A stretch of DNA of 64,000 nt from NCBI GenBank assembly GCA_016934395.1, contig JAFGSZ010000079.1, positions 53,766 through 117,765 of the forward strand, read 5' to 3'. Below are positions 25,101 to 34,284 of the stretch, piece after piece; the first letter of the stretch is position 1, and every line of letters starts with the position of its first letter. Source of the DNA: Bacteroidales bacterium (GTDB lineage Bacteria; Bacteroidota; Bacteroidia; Bacteroidales; UBA10428). Position numbers and translations under genes: made by a program. The notes beneath the pieces were generated by a model that was given only the letters and a program-made list of their open reading frames with translations, was not told the origin of the DNA and searched no databases.

Positions 25101-26169
25101 TATTAATGATATTCTTGACTTGTCGAAAGTTGAAGTTGGAAAAATGCTGGTAAATAATAGTCCTGTTTCAATTGAAAAAATATTTTATAATATGTCTGTA
25201 ATGGTGCAGCCCTTATTAAAAAATAAACAAGTTGTGTTTAATTCAGAAAGGTCTGATGAATTGCCGGATTTAATTATTACAGATGATCAAAAGCTTACAC
25301 AAATATTAATAAATCTGCTGGGTAATGCTGCAAAATTTACAAATAATGGCTCAATAACATTAAGTGCTTATGTGAAAGGAGACCGCTTATTTTTTGAAGT
25401 AATTGATACCGGAATTGGCATTAAAAAGGATGATCTGAATAAGGTATTTGATGAATTTCACCAGGTGGATGCAACGGCGTCAAGAAAATATCATGGAACA
25501 GGTTTAGGGCTGACTTTATGCAAAAAGCTGATCAATCTGCTGAAAGGCGAAATTGAAATAGAGAGTAAATCTGGTGAGGGGACGACAGTAAGGATTTTTA
25601 TACCCTTATTATTTCAGGACGAAATTTCAAATAAAGAAGGGAATTCAGATGTAATTAGAGTAAAATCAGAAACTGATGCCGCAAAAATATTGCTTCAGGC
25701 AGAAACTCCAGAACAAAAAACTAAAGTAGATGACATACCTGTTACTTTAAATAATATACAAACAAAGGATACTCAAAATCTTAGCAAGAAATTGCCAAAT
25801 AATATTAAGAAAAAAATATTGATTGCTGAAGATGAGGAAGTCGGAATATTTACCGTGCAAATGATGTTAGAAAATCACTATGAATTGAAATTTGCAAAAA
25901 ACGGTAAGGAGGCTGAAGAATTTTATTTTTCAGAGAATCCAGATTTGGTATTAATGGATATAATGATGCCTGAAGTTTCAGGCTTTGAAGCATTTGATAA
26001 TATTATAAAAAAGAGAGAAAAATCGGATAAAACAAAAATTATTGCCCTTACAGCAAGAACCATGAAGGAAGAAGAAGCCAATATTTTAAACCATGGTTTT
26101 GACGATTTTATTCCCAAGCCAATAATTGAAGATTTATTATTAGAAAAAATTGAAGAGCTTATTAAATAA
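22174..26169 (+). CDS. Hybrid histidine kinase with about seven PAS domains and a receiver
   Basis: The 1331-residue protein has no clear membrane segment, so a cytoplasmic sensor is predicted. It carries PAS-like domains at about 1-110, 120-230, 245-385, 385-505, 515-640, 650-775 and 785-905. HisKA follows with phospho-acceptor His931 (ANMSHELRTPMNAI), then HATPase_c (NLLGNAAKFT, DTGIGI, GTGLGL). A C-terminal receiver domain (about 1210-1331) has phospho-acceptor Asp1262 in LMDIMMPE and the Lys in FIPKPI. The third PAS has a Cys cluster (Cys295, Cys304, Cys310, Cys313 in the GCGHSVNCQHC region) that could bind metal or sense redox. There is no output regulator gene next to it. It is followed by a terminator and the second sigma-FecR-SusCD unit. 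Confidence 0.93.
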   Translation: MRKSNYLNSIFEATRIAYLLVDIDNKAIVEVNRAAEKILGNTRKNLLGKNYYKYVCFNCDEDTVSIDQNILKDNEIIKIDNNGNLFVITQNVQRTTIDKKEYLIINLAEAPYTHDLDFYFFKQDNTNLYNSDRILLAHFIIRNDKIIDFYSNAPDLLSYSADIFRNKSISEIILSKNIEDVKNVFTNKSKVLKQATFLKNDQTRIDIEFLTRDILYKGEKTIICSVKENGNNNSKISEGLYSTAILFEVINNAPFAMILMDENLRIQSVNQYGIKYLNKDYNGIMGLLGGKVFDCINSFNPKGCGHSVNCQHCVIRNSVHKTLKTKSNLFKVEGVLDLKLSDNSVSRRNIILSTSYIEIDNKKNVLLTIDDITEQKTAEKALHTSDRRFHTLFESSNDAYFLLHGLNVIDCNQAAVDIFGYNKKDEIISSRITKYLPEIQSNGEVSIDFAINHFKKALIKKIPPFEIELLRKNTTLFQAEILLSPFEVEGERTILGVVRDITKRKIAENKLHDNEMRIRIASEIGNLGMWEWNIKTGERIQTKKWSEIFGYPENAEKINYEKWESRIHPVDVIRVNRHIQAIVTGTNEPENILFRYKHPEKDWIWIQSFCKITKYGKNNLPSMIVGIHHDITSHKNIEKTLKISEKRFRSLVSNVPGAVYRSMVDTQRTMIYISPYIKQLTGYKAEDFLNSNKKFSFNSIIHPEDRQKVISKITESIKLLSSYIIEYRIIKADGTIGWVSEKGRKLPGTEDGRQVLNGLIIDITSQKKSLNDLQQSETHLRMAVESGKLGTWEWDLSKNKLTTNDIWYELTGVPYSEPDKFAYWINNIHPDDKKELAGKKKIEMIFPDRYEKEFRYNHPKKGWIWIYSTGQVIKYDLENKPLIVVGYHQDITNRKEIEQNLKESQNKLVLAKEEAEAANKSKSFFLANMSHELRTPMNAIIGISKMLNKYNAENLSAKQAEGLDVIYQSGKRLLALINDILDLSKVEVGKMLVNNSPVSIEKIFYNMSVMVQPLLKNKQVVFNSERSDELPDLIITDDQKLTQILINLLGNAAKFTNNGSITLSAYVKGDRLFFEVIDTGIGIKKDDLNKVFDEFHQVDATASRKYHGTGLGLTLCKKLINLLKGEIEIESKSGEGTTVRIFIPLLFQDEISNKEGNSDVIRVKSETDAAKILLQAETPEQKTKVDDIPVTLNNIQTKDTQNLSKKLPNNIKKKILIAEDEEVGIFTVQMMLENHYELKFAKNGKEAEEFYFSENPDLVLMDIMMPEVSGFEAFDNIIKKREKSDKTKIIALTARTMKEEEANILNHGFDDFIPKPIIEDLLLEKIEELIK

Positions 26170-26477
26170 AAATTAACCACCCGAATTTATATTTATTACA
26201 TTTTTAGTATAAAAATTATTACAAGAATCCAATTTTGCTAAAGTTTCATTTTAAGACAATCATGCAGCAACATGATTTAGACAGATGATATATATTCAGC
26301 CTTTGGCAGGCGTATCTTCAATACTTACCGGCTGAGTTTTTTTCTTCTTAACAGTATTTTCTTGTTATTTTTCTGATAATTGCAAAAAAGAATCATGAAA
26401 TTTCATCTATTTGATTTTAGTTTGATTTTTTTTGTTTAATTTTTTCTTCTTTTGTATAAAATTGGTATTTTACGACA
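26170..26477. other. Intergenic region between hybrid kinase and second ECF sigma gene
   Basis: Contains the kinase terminator (26295-26343) and, after it, a T-rich stretch leading into the sigma gene that should hold its promoter. No other structure seen. Confidence 0.5.
26295..26343 (+). terminator. Branched intrinsic terminator downstream of hybrid kinase
   Basis: TTCAGCC pairs with GGCTGAG (7 bp, one wobble) and the loop contains an inner GTAT/ATAC stem. TTTTTTT follows directly. It lies 126 bases past the kinase stop and separates it from the sigma gene. Confidence 0.55.
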
Positions 26478-27080
26478 ATGAATCTTTCCAGCGAAGAAAT
26501 TATTCAGGAGCTGAAAAAGGGAAATCGGCTTATTTTCGAGCAGGTTTTTAGAAGGTATTATAAAATGCTTTGCCTCGAAGCCAAGGGATATATTTCTGCT
26601 GAATATCTGGTAGAAGAGATTGTTTGCGATGTTTTCACCAAAATTTGGCAAAATCGTGAAAGTCTTTATATTCAATCATCTTTAAAAAATTACCTTATAA
26701 AATCAGTACATAATAAATGTATAGATTATTATCGTTATCTGAAAACTCACAATAATGATGAACAAAGAATAAGTGAAATCCACGATCATTATACTTTGGC
26801 TGATTTAGACGAAGATCCACTGGATTATATAATTACCCAGGAATTGGAAGAAAAAATTAAGGGAGCTATTGAATCTTTACCTGAGCAATACAAGAAGGCC
26901 TTTAAACTAAGCCGTTTTAACAATTTATCGTATTCAGAGATTGCCGTAGAAATGAATATTTCTGTGAATAGTGTTAAAACCAACATTAAAAATGCACTCG
27001 TAAAACTGCGTGAAAAATTGAAAGATACATTATCCGGTTCATTTCATTTAGTTCTGATAATTGGCCTTTTTATTATTTAG
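26478..27080 (+). CDS. ECF-subfamily RNA polymerase sigma-70 factor (FecI-like)
   Basis: The 200-residue sigma factor has region 2 at about 15-80 (FEQVFRRYYKMLCLEAKGYI, EEIVCDVFTKIWQNRESL) and region 4 at about 130-190 (LPEQYKKAFKLSRFNNLSYS, EMNISVNSVKTNIKNALVKL). The C-terminus carries an unusual hydrophobic tail (SFHLVLIIGLFII) that could contact membrane or FecR; comparable short hydrophobic tails occur in this Bacteroidota group. It starts a second sigma-FecR-SusC-SusD series, all plus strand, and is followed by FecR after 91 bases. Confidence 0.93.
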   Translation: MNLSSEEIIQELKKGNRLIFEQVFRRYYKMLCLEAKGYISAEYLVEEIVCDVFTKIWQNRESLYIQSSLKNYLIKSVHNKCIDYYRYLKTHNNDEQRISEIHDHYTLADLDEDPLDYIITQELEEKIKGAIESLPEQYKKAFKLSRFNNLSYSEIAVEMNISVNSVKTNIKNALVKLREKLKDTLSGSFHLVLIIGLFII

Positions 27081-27171
27081 ATTTTAAAATTAATCTCACA
27101 TATTTTATTTTTTTTACAACACCATTCACCCTAAAAATTATTTATTACGTCTTTAAAGTAGAGCTCAAAAT

Positions 27172-28362
27172 ATGAATACAGAAAAAAAATTAGAATATAT
27201 TAACAGTTTAATTCTTAAGTTTCTTGATGGACAACTTACTTCTGAAGAAAAGAAGGAACTGGTTCAATGGTTAGCATCTTCCAAATCCAATAAAGATTAT
27301 TTTAAACAATTATACCTGGTCTGGAAAGGGGCTTCGGTAAATGCTGATGTAAATGAGAACGAATTGAGTAAAGCTTTCCGGAGAGTACAATTGCACACAT
27401 ATAAGCAGAAGATAAGAACAATGCATTCTATGGAATCTTCTGCCACCTCAAATAATCGTTTTCTTGCCTTTAGAAAGTGGGTTGCTGTGATATTAATTTC
27501 TCTGGTATCAGGTGCAGTGCTATACTATATGGTTCAACAGTATTTACCCTCATTAACCGGGTTAGCCGATAGTGAGATTGTTGTTCCTTTTGGATCAAAG
27601 TCTAGAATTTCTCTTCCTGATGGAAGCACAGTGTGGCTAAATGCAGGAAGTAAACTTACCTATACCGTAAATTACGGGAAAAAATTACGCGAGGTAAATT
27701 TAACCGGAGAAGGATATTTTAAAGTAGCCCATCGTCCGGCAAAACCCTTTATTGTGCACGCATCAAAGGTCAGTATTAAAGCATTGGGTACTGAATTTAA
27801 TGTAAAGGCATACCCCGACGAAGATGTAATAGAAACTATTCTTGTGAAAGGATCGGTTGAAATTGATAAATCTGAAACAGGCTCCAACAAAGAACAATTC
27901 TCTGGTGAACAGATAATGATTCTCAGACCAGGACAAAAAGCCAGGATTTATAAAAAACCGGAAATAAAATCCACCTTTGTTGCAATACCGGTTGCTGAAA
28001 AAACCAAAACAGATGTTAGAGAAATACAGCCGGAAAAGGAAGAAATGATTAAACTTCAAAGTTCCAATGCATTGATCGAAACATCATGGAAAGACGATCG
28101 GTGGATAATAAAAGGTAAAAACCTTGATGATCTTCTGGTGCTTCTCTCCAGAAGATTTAATGTCTCAATATCCCTGCTAAATAACGATCTTTCACAATAT
28201 CAGTTTTCAGGGACTATTGAAAATGAAACCCCTGAACAGGTCTTCAAAATTATGAGCCTTACAATTCCCATGTCATATTCAATAGAAAAGGGTAAAGTAA
28301 ATATTTCGCTTAACCGGGAGCTTGAAGAAAAATATAAAGCAGCCTATAAGAAAGTAAACTAA
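27172..28362 (+). CDS. FecR-family anti-sigma factor
   Basis: The 396-residue protein has a cytoplasmic N-terminus, a membrane helix at about 103-121 (WVAVILISLVSGAVLYYMV), a FecR domain (about 135-255, with LPDGSTVWLNAGSKLTY and GEGYFKVAHRPAKPF) and a C-terminal DUF4974 domain (about 310-385). Domain order matches the FecR at 6369-7520 but the sequences differ, so the two loci respond to different signals. It is expected to gate the upstream ECF sigma in response to the STN domain of the downstream SusC. The gap to susC is 178 bases and contains a small open frame and a hairpin. Confidence 0.93.
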   Translation: MNTEKKLEYINSLILKFLDGQLTSEEKKELVQWLASSKSNKDYFKQLYLVWKGASVNADVNENELSKAFRRVQLHTYKQKIRTMHSMESSATSNNRFLAFRKWVAVILISLVSGAVLYYMVQQYLPSLTGLADSEIVVPFGSKSRISLPDGSTVWLNAGSKLTYTVNYGKKLREVNLTGEGYFKVAHRPAKPFIVHASKVSIKALGTEFNVKAYPDEDVIETILVKGSVEIDKSETGSNKEQFSGEQIMILRPGQKARIYKKPEIKSTFVAIPVAEKTKTDVREIQPEKEEMIKLQSSNALIETSWKDDRWIIKGKNLDDLLVLLSRRFNVSISLLNNDLSQYQFSGTIENETPEQVFKIMSLTIPMSYSIEKGKVNISLNRELEEKYKAAYKKVN

Positions 28363-28410
28363 CACACTATTAATCACTAATATTAACTGAAAACTAACCA
28401 ATTCTGAACC

Positions 28411-28437
28411 ATGAAAAAACCTACACACATCACCTAA
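28411..28437 (+). CDS. Possible leader peptide (8 codons) before the susC hairpin
   Basis: ATG AAA AAA CCT ACA CAC ATC ACC TAA encodes MKKPTHIT. It ends two bases before the perfect hairpin at 28440-28472 and 103 bases before susC. This arrangement resembles a translated leader that could control the downstream structure. Such a short frame can arise by chance, and there is no similar frame in the first FecR-SusC gap, so confidence is low. Confidence 0.25.
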   Translation: MKKPTHIT

Positions 28438-28439
28438 AA

Positions 28440-28472
28440 AATCCCAATTCGGAAATATCCGGAATTGGGATT
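28440..28472 (+). promoter_or_regulatory. Perfect 11-bp hairpin in the fecR-susC gap
   Basis: AATCCCAATTC pairs exactly with GAATTGGGATT; the 11-base loop can add two G-C pairs with one bulged G. There is no T-run after it, so it is less likely to terminate and may instead stabilise or process the susC mRNA, or serve as an attenuator or operator. A hairpin also sits in the equivalent gap of the first locus (6261-6293) but the sequence is different. Confidence 0.55.
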
Positions 28473-28540
28473 CATTCTAATCATTTATAGCTAATCCATT
28501 GGCCTGGAGTAGCTAATAACATTATTAAATAACCTTAATT

Positions 28541-31500
28541 ATGGACAAATGTATGAAAAAATTTTGTAAAGGGTTAAATGTGCCCTACCTAAAACAACAT
28601 TCTAAAATCATTCGTTTTATGAAAGTAACACTACTGCTAACTCTGATTACTACGCTTAATGTATCGGCAGTTCTGTATTCACAAAATACAAAGCTGAATT
28701 TATCGTTCAACGATGAATCACTGATCGATGTCATTAGGACGATTGAACAGAAAAGTAATTACCGCTTTTTCTTTAGCGACAATTACCAGGATCTAAGTAA
28801 TCTTGTTTCTATTAATGTTAAGGAAGAGAATATCGATAATATTCTCACCGATCTTTTTAGAGACAAGGCGATTACTTATAAGGTGTTGGAAAATAACATA
28901 ATAGTTATTACACCAACCAATTCACAAACTCAGCAGCAAAAGATTACCGGTACGGTTACTGATGCTATGACCGGAGAGGCTTTGCCTGGCGCCAATATTA
29001 TTATTGAAGGCACTGCTATTGGAGTAACAACAGATCTTAATGGCAATTATTCCATTGATATTCCGGATCAAAATGCTGTACTGGTTTTTTCTTATGTTGG
29101 ATACCTTTCAGAAAGATTTACTGTTGGGGGACAAACTGTAATTAATGTAGTTCTAACTCCCGATATTACTGCACTTAGTGAGGTTGTTGTAATTGGATAC
29201 GGTACCCTGAGAAGAGAAGCTGTAACAGGTTCCGTTGCCACTATACGTGGAGATGAGATGCGCGAAGTGGCATCATCTAATGTTTCACAGGCTATGCAGG
29301 GACGTATAGCAGGGGTTGAAATGACGCAGACAAATTCTAAACCGGGCGCTGCAATGCAGATTCGTATTCGTGGTGCGCGTTCACTTACTGCCACCAACGA
29401 CCCGCTGGTGGTACTTGACGGGATTCCCTTTGCCGGATCTCTCAACGACATCGATCCGAATAGTATTAAGAGTATCGATATTCTGAAAGATGCTTCAGCG
29501 ACCGCTATTTACGGATCGAGGGGAGCCAACGGTGTCATATTGATCACCACAAACAGAGGACAAAAGGGACAACAGGCAAAAATATCATACAACGCTTATT
29601 ATGGTGTGAAAAATGCTATTAAATACCCCATGATGGATGGTCCACAATTCCTTCAACTTCGAACTGAAGCGTTGAGAACTGTAACTGAACTGGGAAGGGG
29701 CGTTGCATTTGATGCCGCATCAGACGAACAAAATGATATAAATACCGACTGGCAGGATTTGCTTTACAGGCAGGGAAGTGTGAACAGTCACGATTTAAGT
29801 ATTTCAAATGGTACCGAAACCGGTAATTATATCTTTAGTGTTGGTTACCTTAATGATGAAGCTGTATTACCGACACAGGGATACGACCGTTATTCAATAC
29901 GTGCAGCTTTAGACCAGGAGGTGGGCAAGTACTTCCGCTTTGGGCTGACATCGAACAATAGCTATGGTGTATCCACAGGGAACCAGGTTGGCGTGGCAGA
30001 TGCTCTTGGAGCTTCTCCGTTGGCAAGTCCATATGAAGATAATGGAGATTTAAAAAGAGCCACTTTTTCATCTACACAGGGAGACCCTTACAAAGTATGG
30101 ACAAAAGAATCGGTTGAAGCTGTGAAAGACCAATGGCTGAGTGATTCCAAAGCTTTGGGAACATATAATAGTTTGTATGGAGAAGTTGAAGCACCGTGGG
30201 TGGAAGGTTTGAAATACCGTATTAACCTGGGTTTGAACTACAGATCAGTCAGTGGCGGCAATTACACAGGGATAGGAGTAACAAGCGCTACCAATCCGAA
30301 TGAACCTTCTACTGCATCACTCAACCACGAGCTTACTACTAATTGGACTGTTGAGAACTTAATTACTTTCGACCGCACTTTTGCCGAAAAGCATCAGGTG
30401 AATATCGTTGGCTTATACTCTTCTGAGCAAACCACTTATAACCGTTCCGTTGTTAATGCAAGAGACCTTCCCGCAGGTGGATTTCAATACTTTAGGCCTG
30501 ATTTAGCACAAGGGGAAATAACATTAAATTTATCTAATAATGATTTACAAAATGGCGCCAAGTATTATTGGACGAGCGGGTTGATTTCGTGGATGGGACG
30601 TGTTATGTACTCTTACGATAACCGCTATATGCTGTCAGCTACTTTACGTTCCGATGGGTCCTCAAGGCTGGCACCGGGACATAAATGGCATACTTATCCT
30701 GCTGTATCGGCCGGATGGAATATTGCTAAAGAATCTTTTATGCAGAATATCAGCCAGATAAACCTTATGAAGTTACGTGTGGGCTATGGACAAACCTCTA
30801 ACCAGGCTATTGATCCGTATTCAACACTCGGACTCCTGGATACCAGATACTATAACTTTGGCGACAATGGCACGGATAGTTATACTACAGGTTATTTTAT
30901 TTCCCAACTTCCCAATGTAAACCTGGGGTGGGAATATACCAAAACATGGAACTATGCCATCGACTTCGGGTTGTTTGCCGGGCGCCTGTCAGGTACCATT
31001 GAGTATTACACCCAGCACACCAACGACATTCTTTTAAGCGTTAATCTGCCCCCAACTACGGGTGTGAACAGCTACACAGCAAATATAGGTGAAACCGAAA
31101 ACAAGGGTTTCGAATTTTCGCTTAACGGCATTATTATTAATAATCCTAACGGCCTTACATGGGAAGCCGGTATTAACCTGTATGCCAATAGAAACAAGCT
31201 TGTAGCACTTACTTCAGGAAGCGATGAGAATAGAGATAACTGGTGGTTTGTCGGACACCCCATTGATGTAATTTTTGATTACAAAAAACTTGGACTCTGG
31301 CAGGAAGGAGATCCGTACCTGGATATCTTGGAACCCGCCGGAAATGTTGGTATGATTAAGGTGGAATATACCGGAGAATACGATGAGACGACCGGTGAAC
31401 CAACACGGGAAATAGGTGATGATGACAGACAACCCTTAGATATAGAACCCAATTTTCAAGGAGGTTTTAATACACGGTTGGCATATAAAGGCTTTGACTT

Positions 31501-31993
31501 AAGTATTGTTGGTACCTTCAAGAGTGGAGGAACAATTATCTCTACACTATATGGAACATCTGGTTTCCTTAATCTTATGACCGGGCGTCATAATAATGTA
31601 GACGTGGATTACTGGACACCGGAAAACACCGGCGCCGATTATCCAAGACCGGGAGGTGCTAATGTAAGCGACAATCCCAAGTACGCTAGTACCCTGGCAT
31701 ACTTTGATGCATCCTATCTGAAGATTAGGACCATTTCACTGGGATATAACTTTACCAAGGCTGCCTGGATGGGAAGAACAGGCATTAGTCAGTTGCGGTT
31801 ATATGTTACGGCACAGAATCCGCTGGTACTGTTCTCACCCTTTCACAAGGAATCCGGCCTGGATCCCGAACCGAATTCTTTAGGTAATGAGAATCAGGCT
31901 ATTAATACTACTTACCAGCGTCGTTTACCTGTCGTTGCAAATAATACACCTTCGACACGTAATTATTTGATTGGAATTAATATAACTTTCTAA
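28541..31993 (+). CDS. SusC/RagA-family TonB-dependent transporter with STN domain
   Basis: This 1150-residue outer-membrane transporter has an extended N-terminus and signal peptide (to about 48, VLYSQ), an STN domain (about 52-124), a carboxypeptidase D regulatory-like domain (about 135-210, GTVTDAMTGEALPGANI), and a plug (about 220-345, with SSNVSQAMQGRIAGVEM, NDPLVVLDGIPF and DASATAIYGSRGANGVI). The beta-barrel ends in LIGINITF. Like the first SusC it should both transport and signal to FecR. The barrel is divergent from the first copy, implying a different substrate. SusD starts 12 bases after its stop. Confidence 0.96.
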   Translation: MDKCMKKFCKGLNVPYLKQHSKIIRFMKVTLLLTLITTLNVSAVLYSQNTKLNLSFNDESLIDVIRTIEQKSNYRFFFSDNYQDLSNLVSINVKEENIDNILTDLFRDKAITYKVLENNIIVITPTNSQTQQQKITGTVTDAMTGEALPGANIIIEGTAIGVTTDLNGNYSIDIPDQNAVLVFSYVGYLSERFTVGGQTVINVVLTPDITALSEVVVIGYGTLRREAVTGSVATIRGDEMREVASSNVSQAMQGRIAGVEMTQTNSKPGAAMQIRIRGARSLTATNDPLVVLDGIPFAGSLNDIDPNSIKSIDILKDASATAIYGSRGANGVILITTNRGQKGQQAKISYNAYYGVKNAIKYPMMDGPQFLQLRTEALRTVTELGRGVAFDAASDEQNDINTDWQDLLYRQGSVNSHDLSISNGTETGNYIFSVGYLNDEAVLPTQGYDRYSIRAALDQEVGKYFRFGLTSNNSYGVSTGNQVGVADALGASPLASPYEDNGDLKRATFSSTQGDPYKVWTKESVEAVKDQWLSDSKALGTYNSLYGEVEAPWVEGLKYRINLGLNYRSVSGGNYTGIGVTSATNPNEPSTASLNHELTTNWTVENLITFDRTFAEKHQVNIVGLYSSEQTTYNRSVVNARDLPAGGFQYFRPDLAQGEITLNLSNNDLQNGAKYYWTSGLISWMGRVMYSYDNRYMLSATLRSDGSSRLAPGHKWHTYPAVSAGWNIAKESFMQNISQINLMKLRVGYGQTSNQAIDPYSTLGLLDTRYYNFGDNGTDSYTTGYFISQLPNVNLGWEYTKTWNYAIDFGLFAGRLSGTIEYYTQHTNDILLSVNLPPTTGVNSYTANIGETENKGFEFSLNGIIINNPNGLTWEAGINLYANRNKLVALTSGSDENRDNWWFVGHPIDVIFDYKKLGLWQEGDPYLDILEPAGNVGMIKVEYTGEYDETTGEPTREIGDDDRQPLDIEPNFQGGFNTRLAYKGFDLSIVGTFKSGGTIISTLYGTSGFLNLMTGRHNNVDVDYWTPENTGADYPRPGGANVSDNPKYASTLAYFDASYLKIRTISLGYNFTKAAWMGRTGISQLRLYVTAQNPLVLFSPFHKESGLDPEPNSLGNENQAINTTYQRRLPVVANNTPSTRNYLIGINITF

Positions 31994-32005
31994 ATATGAG
32001 CAATT

Positions 32006-33991
32006 ATGAAAATATTATATAAAATTTTAACAATTGCAGTCATTGCCGTTTTGTCCATTTTTATGGGATGCAATGATATTCTGGAAGAAACGGCCAGAGA
32101 CCGGTTTGAACCCAGTTTCTTCCAAACTGAAGAAGGAGTCAGGGGCGGGTTGTCTGCTCTCTACGCAATGAATCGTAATATTTACGGTCAACCTTATTTT
32201 TTCAATGCCACAGAAACAGGGACCGACGAATATACTTATGGCACACAGGCTGATTTAAATTTTCAGGCAGCGGATTTAAGTGGCTTGGGGATACCTGATG
32301 CCTCCAATAGTCGTTTTGATGTACTGTGGAATCAAGCCTATACAATCATCAATTCGGCAAGCGGGATTATTGCTAATGGCGAAGCAGCCGAAATGCCCGC
32401 CGATCTGATTGCCGAAGCATATTTCTTTCGGGGCTGGCATTATTTTAATTTGGTACAAACCTTTGGCGGCGTACCGCTGGATCTGGGAGGTGGCATATTG
32501 GAGTTTAACACAACGCCCACGCTCCTTTCAGTTCGCAATACAGTACCCGAAGTTTATACAATGGCTGTATTTCAAGACCTGGTGCAGGCTGTGAATGATT
32601 TACCGGATGATCCCCGAGTGACAGGCGGAGTTACAAAAAATGCCGCAAGACTCGTTTTGGCAAAAGCCTACCTGACCTACGGATGGTGGCTGGAAAATCC
32701 GAATAATATTCCTACTTACCCGGAAGCTTCACGGACTGATCCCGACGGTCATAATGCCGCATGGTACTATCAGCAGGCATACGATGTGGCAACTACTGCC
32801 ATTAATAATCCGGGACCGTTTGCTTTACAGCCAACATTTTATGATGTGCATCTGGCGACGAATGATCGTAACAATGAAATTATGTTATGGGCAGACCACA
32901 CAGAAAACAGTGCACAATACAGCGAGAGCAATATTTCAGGGTGGAATGGTGCTCCTGGAGCGCAAGGTGCGGAAAACCAGGCTGTCTGGATGGTAACGTT
33001 TTATTTTCATACCCTTAAAGCCAGTTCTGATAATGCTACCTGGACTTCCGTTGATGCCATGTTCCGGACCGTACAGGCAGGTCAGTCCTATAGCCGCATG
33101 TGGATGCGTATGGCTCCAACCATCGGCGTATTTACAAATACATTTGCAGATAAAACAACTGATTCCCGCTTTAACGGAACATTTACTTCTGTTTATCGAG
33201 GCACCTGGTATCTGAACACTAATCGTCCTGAAGATGTACTTTACGGCGCTAACTTTCTGCCCATAGGCCCTAACGATAAGGTGCTTTCCTTTTTACCTAC
33301 CGATCCGGGGGGTATAGATTATACCAATACTACATACAATAGCGGAACAACTGCAGGATATTTACCCGGCAGAGCTGATTATGTAGTACCGCTGGATAAA
33401 ATCTCCCGAAGCATTTATCCGGGACTTTGGAAACTTGGGCCTCACCGCTATGGAACAGATTACAACGATGATAAAGTATCAAATACCCGTCCGTTTAATA
33501 TCCTGAAATTTTCGGAACTTTACTTCGTTGCTGCCGAAGCGGCTGTAAAAGGGGCAACCACCAGTGCATTAACCAATTCAGATCCTATAGCATGCGATGG
33601 TACTGCCAGGGGGTTGATTAATGTTATTCGCTGGCGTGCTGGTCAATGGAGCTTTGATGTGGCTGAAAATGTTGAGAGAATAGAAGACAACGGAGCTGCT
33701 ATGATTGCTGCTACTCCTGCAACAATCGACATAGACTACATCCTGGCTGAGCGCTCACGGGAGTTTTTCGGTGAAGGGTATCGCTGGTACGATTTAGCTC
33801 GTACACAAACATGGGACGATATTGCAGGTTCCTACCAGATTTGTGGTCAAGCCGGAGCTGCGACACCTACCACTGTAACACGTCAATTGGATGATTATCT
33901 CTATTTGCGTCCTGTTCCAATTGGACAACTGAATAGAATGAGTGGTGATGACGCATACAAAGAAGCCTATCAAAATCCGGGATATAATTAA
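32006..33991 (+). CDS. SusD/RagB-family nutrient-binding outer-membrane lipoprotein
   Basis: The 661-residue lipoprotein (lipobox SIFMGC, Cys22) is longer than the first SusD (530). It carries the SusD N-terminal segment (FQTEEGVRGGLSALYAMNRN), the AEAYFFRGWHYFNLVQTFGG TPR helix, and the C-terminal ILAERSREFFGEGYRWYDLA and PIPIGQL...NPGYN-type ending. It has a large central insertion (about 300-450), which suggests a bulkier glycan or extra binding surface. No carbohydrate-active enzyme gene lies next to this pair, so the substrate is unknown. It is the last gene before the terminator at 34146. Confidence 0.94.
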   Translation: MKILYKILTIAVIAVLSIFMGCNDILEETARDRFEPSFFQTEEGVRGGLSALYAMNRNIYGQPYFFNATETGTDEYTYGTQADLNFQAADLSGLGIPDASNSRFDVLWNQAYTIINSASGIIANGEAAEMPADLIAEAYFFRGWHYFNLVQTFGGVPLDLGGGILEFNTTPTLLSVRNTVPEVYTMAVFQDLVQAVNDLPDDPRVTGGVTKNAARLVLAKAYLTYGWWLENPNNIPTYPEASRTDPDGHNAAWYYQQAYDVATTAINNPGPFALQPTFYDVHLATNDRNNEIMLWADHTENSAQYSESNISGWNGAPGAQGAENQAVWMVTFYFHTLKASSDNATWTSVDAMFRTVQAGQSYSRMWMRMAPTIGVFTNTFADKTTDSRFNGTFTSVYRGTWYLNTNRPEDVLYGANFLPIGPNDKVLSFLPTDPGGIDYTNTTYNSGTTAGYLPGRADYVVPLDKISRSIYPGLWKLGPHRYGTDYNDDKVSNTRPFNILKFSELYFVAAEAAVKGATTSALTNSDPIACDGTARGLINVIRWRAGQWSFDVAENVERIEDNGAAMIAATPATIDIDYILAERSREFFGEGYRWYDLARTQTWDDIAGSYQICGQAGAATPTTVTRQLDDYLYLRPVPIGQLNRMSGDDAYKEAYQNPGYN

Positions 33992-34145
33992 TATATGAAT
34001 TGGTATAATAATTAGAAAAAATTACTGCATTTATTTAGAGATAACAACTTTATAAAGAAAACAGGTCAGAACCACGTTTGTGGTAGTTTCAGAAGAGGAA
34101 TTGTAGTATAGGTTGGAATGTAGTAGTTTAGTAGCATTTAGGATT

Positions 34146-34188
34146 CCCGCGTTAAAAGATGAAACATGCTTTTAACGCGGGTTTTTTT
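34146..34188 (+). terminator. Strong intrinsic terminator after the second SusCD unit
   Basis: CCCGCGTTAAAAG pairs perfectly with CTTTTAACGCGGG (13 bp, 10-base loop) and is followed by TTTTTTT. It lies 155 bases past the SusD stop and ends the sigma-FecR-SusCD series. A small ACCAC/GTGGT hairpin precedes it at 34071-34084. Confidence 0.9.
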
Positions 34189-34284
34189 ATCTTATAGTAG
34201 CAAAACTTATTAATTATCTATATACAGATCGTTTATTAAGAAATATTCAGGATTAAATTCTGTAGCATGATAATTTAAGAGGTT

